Of a stretch of 64,000 nt of DNA, positions 57,641 to 64,000 are shown piece by piece (position 1 is the first letter of the stretch; the number at the start of each line of letters is the position of its first letter). This DNA is from Chaenocephalus aceratus (Eukaryota > Chordata > Actinopteri > Perciformes > Channichthyidae), in assembly GCA_023974075.1 (NCBI GenBank), contig CM043801.1:5415769-5479768 (forward strand). Direction: 5' to 3'. The notes under the pieces were generated by a model. It worked only from the letters and a program-made list of their open reading frames with translations, searched no databases and was not told the origin of the DNA. The position numbers were made by a program, and so were the translations under genes.

Positions 57641-60050
57641 TAATAGGCCTTTTTTTAAGATGAATGCTAAGTTCTGCATAATTTCACAAATAGCCATGCA
57701 GGTGTTATTGTGTTCTCAATTTCTACCTCTGGCATTATAAATGATGATGTAAAATATGGCACCTTCACACCCAGCACAGTTCTTTGTTGTGGTTGTCATA
57801 TTGTATATTTCCATACACTTCAATACCAATCAGGCAGGAGAGGGCTCGTTTGGCCAAGGTCATCAAAAGGATTTTTTATCTAGAGGATGTTGCTGTCAGT
57901 TCCTCATTTGTGGCTGGCACACACACAGTCATGAGTCCGTAAGCGAAATGGAACTCTCATTTTGTGTATACATAGATGTTGTTGCATATTGCTCTCACCT
58001 AAGATCTTCATCATAACTACACTGTAGCTATGCACGTATGACCAATAAAAGCCTTGAACCTCTGAAGGTCTAGAAGACATTTTGACATGTTCCAGTGGGA
58101 TGAGCACAGTGGTAAATAATACACATGAATGATGGCTGAGTCCCATTTTGCTGCTTCAGTTTCTAGGTCCTGGTGTTGTGCTCACTGTTGGCTCACTGTC
58201 ATGCTTACGGGGTCATTTGAATACAATCCCTATCCCGCTCTAAGAAGTGTCACAAATAAATGGCCCCAATATAGAGCTCTATAAGCTATTATTTGTAGCT
58301 GTTATTGGCCCTTTCTCGTCTAGTTTTATTGTCAGCCTATTTTTAGTAAAACAGCAACAAAAACGTTATTTTCTGCCAGAAGAAGAGTCAATAGAATACC
58401 ATCCCCAGGCCTAAAGTGGCTGTTAGAAGGCAGAACTTATGTGAACAAGAACTGCCTCTGATTCTTGTTGTTCTGTATTAGCTGCTGCAGCTGTGCTGGA
58501 AATAAATCTATATTTAACCATCCGCAGGAAAGAAAATACAAACAGCAGCAGACAACACAAAACAGCTTTCAGGTACACAAGACTTGATAAAGAGCTAAAA
58601 ACAAAGACAACATGTGAGGGATACTAAGCTAATATTTCTTTATGAAAAAGAGCAGACATCATAATGCTAGAAATTGACCATCAGCATTGAGTATTAAACT
58701 AAGCCTTGTAATAAATCAAACAAATGTAACGCATATGTAAAGATCTCAAAAGAAAAGAAAAAAACAACAAAGTCAAGGTGAATTTAACATGTTCCACGAC
58801 AATCAGATTGAAGGGGCTAAGCAATGTTTCCTAATACACCATTTGTCCCATCTCCATCTGCCCCCCCCCCCCCTCAAAAAAAACCAAGCATCATCCTTGG
58901 TTCTCTCCTGTCTCCTTGTTAGCAGAGGATTGCTAACCACCTGCAGGGATTTGTGATTAGCTCTCTTTTGAAGAAGTAGGGCTATTAAGGGGTAAAAGAG
59001 TGGTGTAGAGAGAGGATCCATTAGGAGCGGAGAACAAAGTCAGACACACTTACTGTCCTGAATCGGGGGGGGTTCACAGAGAGCCCACTTTGCTAAGTCA
59101 ACTGCGAGAGTACATGCACACACACATTTGGCAATAAAGATGACTCCAGCTGTAGGAGTCGGGAGGCCTGTTAACTTATTCCGGCAAATTACTCAGACCT
59201 ACTAATTGACCTAACAGAAGTTATTGAGTATGTAAGTTTACTGCTTGGCTCAGATCCACCAACGTCAGCAAGGTCTCACCTCTACTAATTCCTGAAGAAC
59301 CAGGTTCAATTAACTGTTGTTTCAATTCAGACAACTCTCTTAAAGCGATCCCGAAGGATTTTGATATCAGTAAATGAGGTGTGGCCCTACCTAAGTGTGA
59401 GTGTGGCAGGGTGCAATCGTACCTTTGAAGCAGGAGAGGAGAGCGCAGATGTCTTTTAAGTTGTCCCAATCCAAAAGGTGGGATCAGTTTATTTGAAGAA
59501 AAATGGTCCACACTTGTACAGGGTTTTTACCTTCTCTCGTTACAACATGACAATCATTACAAAACATATCATGCTGTGATCATTTTCTAATATGGAACCT
59601 CAATTCACAGTTTCACATTTATTACCCTAAATTGTAACTTCAACTGCCCAATTCAGTTGTGACATTTAAAACCGTCCGACATCTCCTCATAAATGGCCGG
59701 TGATAATAAAAAGCACATTCAAACTTTCATTCAACAAACCAATTCTCATACACACCTATATCCAGCATGAACTCAGAGGAACGTCCTCATAGGTGACTGG
59801 GTGCTAAACATTCCAACATTCAACAAACAATTCACTCAGCCTTCAACAAATACATTTGAGAGATCTTGTCAAGTTTGAGAAAACCTTACCGAGGAAAAAC
59901 CCAGCTCTCTCGAGTGTGCTCCCTCTCTGCCAGTGTTTTTATGCTCAGAACAGGACAGAAAAACCTAAAGACACCCCCTCCATACCCATATTTGTGAACC
60001 TCCCGCTGGTCCAAACAAAGTAGGAACAGCATCGTTCTTCAGTGCCCTAC
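57641..60050. other. cadherin intron, nothing recognised
   Basis: Includes poly(C) at 58860-58873 and AT-rich sequence. 59220-60000 could be an old retroelement but no diagnostic ends or motifs were found. Confidence 0.4.
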
Positions 60051-60059
60051 GCTGTACAT

Positions 60060-60360
60060 ATCCGGCATCAATCACTGAAAGGTTTGTGAAGCTTTGTTCC
60101 GTGAAAGGCTGGCAGAGGGTGTGGCCAGAGCTCTGGGCGTGGCTACTGGGTATCCCTACGTCACGATACCCAGGAAGAAAACAATGGAAAATGAGAAATA
60201 TCCAACGAGGCGTTTTGGGGAGGTCTTCTCTGTGTTAGAGTTGTACTCGCTACAGGGTGTACTTTCAGGGTTTGTGACTCTGCAGACCGTTTACATGCAT
60301 AAAAAGCTTCATAACACACAAGGGGACGGGTAATAACCGGAAAAGCATGACATGGGACCT
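60060..60360 (+). mobile_element. non-coding fish repeat ending GACATGGGACCTTTAA
   Basis: Has GACTCTGCAGACCGTTTACATG and CATGACATGGGACCTTTAA; related to 32600-32660 and 49938. Its final TTAA is the target used by the next element. Confidence 0.5.
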
Positions 60361-60364
60361 TTAA

Positions 60365-61620
60365 CCTCTTAAGCCCGAAGGTCCCCCCAGTGGACCCCTC
60401 CCACCGTTTTTTTACGAGACTATGTCTCAGGGCTTCTTAACATTTATGAAACTATTAATGTTTCATACCCTTTTAAAGGTAAGAAACTCCGCTAACTGAC
60501 AATAAGAACAATTGTTAGCTAAAAAAAACCACAAGAGTAATACCAAGCCTTTGAATTAGCATAGAACGAAAAAATGCTAACTAATGCTAACGCTTTTTTA
60601 CACAGAACTCACGGTAGAAATGCCCTTATTACTATCTTAACTGCACAAATAAGATATACGATCTAAAGCTGAGACTCCACAGATTCCACACATGTAATGT
60701 CATCACTGTACGACCTCGAATTCCTGGAGCTATCAGCCTGAAAAGAGAAAGTAAACAACATCCGGTTTCAAAAATATTACAATAATTACGTCTTACCTTT
60801 TTTGATTTGTGATCAAAAGTTGTGTTCAACGGAATAAAAAACGCCGCTCAAGGTTAATCCAATGTCTTTGTGTCACGTAGATTTTTTTTACTGATAATCC
60901 ATAATCATATTTATGGCAATATACTGGGTATAAAGTTTTGCGTCAGGCTTGTACTTTCAGATATGTTTAGTTTGCTTCTCTATTACGTCCGCAATGGTAA
61001 TGTTTACGTGGATTTGGGAACTGCCCATCGATTCTATTGGATGTAATGGTTAAAAAAAAGGTGTAAATCACCCAAATCGACCAATGGGTTCCAGAGATAT
61101 GGTCCTGCGTAAAGTATAAAGAATGCCAGCCAGTTTAAGTACATTACGCAGCAGACTTTACTTATTGTTTACTACGTAAGGAAGCAGGAATTGCAGGACC
61201 CAGAGCGCATGGAGCACAGAGCGGACAGCAGATAACGGAATTGCAGTTTTATTGCTTATAGATTATCAGAACATTTCAAAGGGGACACAGCCACATTGGA
61301 TATTAACCTATGGATTAACTACATCATCGTTTTTATCGTTTTAATGCCATTGAAGACCAGTTTAGACCAGACAAAGAGGAAGGTGAGCCATGTTAGCCTA
61401 GCGCATTAGCGCTAGCGCCACTTGTTTTGATGTACGTTTTTGTTGATAACGTCGCGAGTTTGTATCTTTCAGTGTTGAGGTGGGCACCGTTAGATTATGT
61501 GTCTTTACGATCATAAACAATGGGTTGGATGTGCAGCTAGGATAAGTAATAAGGGAGCTAGGAGTGATTTTCGGTGCAGTAATAGGTTAGCATTTTTCGC
61601 TCGGGGCTAATTCAGAGGTT
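60365..61620 (+). mobile_element. piggyBac-like non-autonomous element, copy C
   Basis: TTAA (60361-60364) then CCTCTTAAGCCCGAAGGTCC. Reverse complement of copy A over its whole visible length. From 61135 it also forms the left arm of a long inverted repeat with 61975-62463. Confidence 0.75.
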
Positions 61621-62463
61621 AAGCTCTGATTCTAATGTCCGCCTAAAAATAAAACATTACTTATAGTGAAAACCACCCTTGAATGATGGGCTAGTAGACT
61701 AAAAGCTTTAGGAATCCAAATTATAACATATAAGTACCCTGTATCAAGATTGATGCAAAGTGAAATTTGACCTTTTTAGAGAGGTTTAGAAAAATAAAGT
61801 CCAAGCGGACTCACCTCTGGGTAATTTGGGAACCATCAGTTCCATTTGAACTTTTTCACTGTAAAAATAATTGTATTACTTTGAATTATCACTATAAGTA
61901 TTCATTCCATCCAAATACAACTGTTGTGAAAAAAAACAAAAAAAAACATAGGCCTACTCTGTTATCCTCTTACAGTGAGCCTCTGAATTAGCCCCGAGCG
62001 AAAAATGCTAACCTATTACTGCACCGAAAATCACTCCTAGCTCTCTTATTACTTATCCTAGCTGCACATCCAACACATTGTTTATGATCGTAAAGACACA
62101 GAATCTAACGGTGCCCACCTCAACACTGAAAGATACAAACTCGCGACGTTATCAACAAAAACGTACATCAAAACAAGTGGCGCTAGCGCTAATGCGCTAG
62201 GCTAACATGGCTCACCTTCCTCTTTGTCTGGTCTAAACTGGTCTTCAATGGCATTAAAATGATAAAAACGATGATGTAGTTAATCCATAGGTTAATATCC
62301 AATGTGGCTGTGTCCCCTTTGAAATGTTCTGATAATCTAGAAGCAATAAAACTGCAATTCCGTTATCTGCTGTCCGCTCTGTGCTCCATGCGCTCTGGGT
62401 CCTGCAATTCCTGCTTCCTTACGTAGTAAACAATAAGTAAAGTCTCCTGTGTAATGTACTTAA
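61135..62463. repeat. inverted repeat, about 485-bp arms, 356-bp spacer
   Basis: 61135-61618 and 61975-62463 are near-perfect reverse complements. The spacer includes sequence shared with 9200-9300. The second arm ends exactly at a TTAA (62460-62463) used by another element. Confidence 0.85.
61975..62459 (-). mobile_element. piggyBac-like non-autonomous element, copy D (partial)
   Basis: Matches 50-530 of copy A and 9470-9960 of copy B in the same orientation. Preceded by CCTCTTA fused directly to CAGTGAGCC, so the outer 120 bases seen in copy B are deleted. Interrupted on the right by the element starting at 62464. Confidence 0.7.
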
Positions 62464-62651
62464 CCCTTGTGCCCTCCTCGGGCATTTTTGTACATTTTTC
62501 CTGACTTTTTTTTTTGATCTGGTAATCATTTCAGCTGTGTTACAGCTTTTGGCATGGAATTCTGTAAGAAGTCTTCTTTTGAGTCAAATTTTTTAAATCC
62601 ATTGTCGTTTACACTTATGTGTTTTGTATACTCTCGTGATGCATTTTGTAC

Positions 62652-63385
62652 CCTCTGGACACCTTCGTGGCAAAAATGTACACGCCCATAATAACTGCTA
62701 TTAAATCATCATACATGAATTTTTTTTTCTACTTTTTTTTTCATGAATCATTTAAACAGCTTCTAACGTACTCAAAACTACCAAACATTCAATAATATTC
62801 TGGATTTTAACCCTTTAAATGCCTGTTTAATTATTTGCATTATTTATTATTTATTACAAAAAAACACAAAACCTTACATTTTTTTCAATATAATAATTAG
62901 TAGAGGGATGGGGCTTTGGTGGTTATTAGAGTCTTGGATGTGTAAAAGATTGACAATAAAATTGATTTCACTGCATTATTATTTTTTACATAGTGTCAGA
63001 TACTACCTCTGGACCCCTTCGTGGCAAAAATGTACACGCCCATAATAACTGCTATTAAATCATCATACATCAACATTTCTTTCTACTTTTTTTTACAGAA
63101 ATCACTTAAACAACTTATAACGTACTCAAAACTACCAAATATTTGATATTTTTCAGGATGTTAACACTTTAAATGCCTGTTTCATTATCTGAATTATCTC
63201 ATTATTTATTAAAAAAGAACACACAAAATGAAAAATGTTCGATATAATAATTAGTAGAGGGATGGAACTTTGGTGGTTATTAGAGTCTTGGTTGAGTCAA
63301 AGATTAGCAACAAAATTGATTTGACTGCATTATTATTTTTTACGTAGTATTAGATACTACCTCTGGACACCTTCGTGGCAAAAAA
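62652..63385. repeat. 354-bp tandem duplication
   Basis: Units start CCTCTGGACMCCTTCGTGGC at 62652, 63006 and 63360 (periods exactly 354). The first two are complete; the third stops after about 25 bases. Confidence 0.95.
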
Positions 63386-63481
63386 TGCCTCATTGACTGC
63401 CATTCAAACCACCTTTTTTGATCTCACTGCCATTGCAGTATAAACCATGCATTTTGTAATGTCAGCATTTCGGGGCCCCAA

Positions 63482-63657
<176 letters not shown>

Positions 63658-63948
63658 AAGCATGCACTGATCATTTCAGGGTCAAAAAAAGGGCATCTTG
63701 TGTACGTATCTGTAAACATGCACTGATCATTTCAGGGTAAAGAAAAGGGCGTCTTTTGATCTTTTGAAAGATGCATTTCATGTCTTTGAAGAGTTGCTCG
63801 AGTAATTAAAAAAACAAAAAACAACTGTTAGTTTGTTTACACACCTGGCTGCTTTCACAGCCAAATGTTAACATGCAGTTTGGCTGAGGGGTTATTTCAT
63901 GAGTGAGCAGAGAAGGAGAAAGTCCTGGAGCCAAGAGTAGGAGCTAAA

Positions 63949-64000
63949 ATGAAGAGGCATTTCACTGCAGAAGAGGCCGTAGAAATGGTCATGCAGCCTT
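63949..64000 (+). CDS. putative piggyBac transposase, first 17 codons
   Basis: ATG at 63949 opens MKRHFTAEEAVEMVMQP and runs off the window. A start of the type M(K)RxFTAEEAxxxI/V is typical of fish piggyBac transposases. It lies 1.5 kb inside a TTAA-flanked piggyBac-like end, which fits. The catalytic DDD domain would be downstream and cannot be seen, so activity is unknown. Confidence 0.5.
   Translation, partial: MKRHFTAEEAVEMVMQP

Noticed and set aside
59220..60040. Possible LTR retroelement relic
   Set aside because: No TG...CA ends, target duplication or coding motif could be shown.

Overview
The window looks like nuclear DNA of a ray-finned (teleost) fish: a small part of one large host gene embedded in a dense mosaic of transposable elements. 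The fish call rests on the repeat families: a Rex3/RTE-type LINE with a (TGGA)n tail, L2/Maui-type LINEs with the 'GCTTTGGATAAAAGCG' tail, tRNA-derived SINEs sharing that tail, a DIRS retrotransposon, many hAT and piggyBac-like elements, and very long (TG)n microsatellites. No prokaryotic gene, CRISPR array, tRNA or rRNA gene was seen.

Host gene. Two coding exons on the + strand (33003-33297 and 52505-52624) encode the second half of extracellular cadherin repeat 1 and the start of repeat 2 of a type II classical cadherin. Their lengths (295 and 120 bp), the phase-1 junctions and the splice sites agree with each other. The intron between them is 19.2 kb. At least 33 kb of upstream intron or 5' sequence and 11 kb of the following intron carry no further recognisable cadherin exon. 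The paralogue cannot be fixed from these exons.

Layout. 1-10.4 kb: a piggyBac-like non-autonomous family (two copies), an L2 3' fragment, two Rex3 relics, a CpG-rich possible first exon, and a THAP-domain exon relic with its own promoter-like sequence. 10.8-16.4 kb: a GC-rich repeat, then a near full-length but multiply broken DIRS retrotransposon (gag, RT, RNase H, methyltransferase, tyrosine recombinase). 17.1-20.0 kb: a 2.9-kb transposon with about 0.5-kb inverted arms and a 7-bp target duplication. 20.1-20.8 kb: a minisatellite-armed element with a 9-bp duplication, inside LINE endonuclease sequence. 22.3-29.8 kb: a 7.5-kb nest in which a hAT element (8-bp duplication) is split by a LINE with an intact reverse transcriptase frame and by a second hAT. 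30-33 kb: dispersed repeat split by a solo LTR (5-bp duplication). 33-42 kb: exon, GT microsatellite, hAT elements nested in hAT relics, a 74-bp palindrome, and a 1.16-kb inverted-repeat element lying beside an unoccupied copy of its own target. 43-50 kb: minisatellite, LINE tails, a 220-bp tandem array, a complete hAT element, and two back-to-back relatives of the 17-kb element. 50.8-52.5 kb: hAT relic with a nested SINE, then the second exon. 53-60 kb: a Rex1/L2-like LINE fragment, SINEs and ordinary intron. 60.3-64 kb: a piggyBac-like inverted-repeat element into whose TTAA a second piggyBac element has inserted; the first 17 codons of the latter's putative transposase are at the window edge.

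The genes do not form a pathway. The shared theme is one expanded cadherin intron that has served as a landing site for successive layers of mobile DNA. Several layers are datable relative to each other because one element interrupts another with clean target duplications. All family names come from recognising motifs by eye; no database search was possible.
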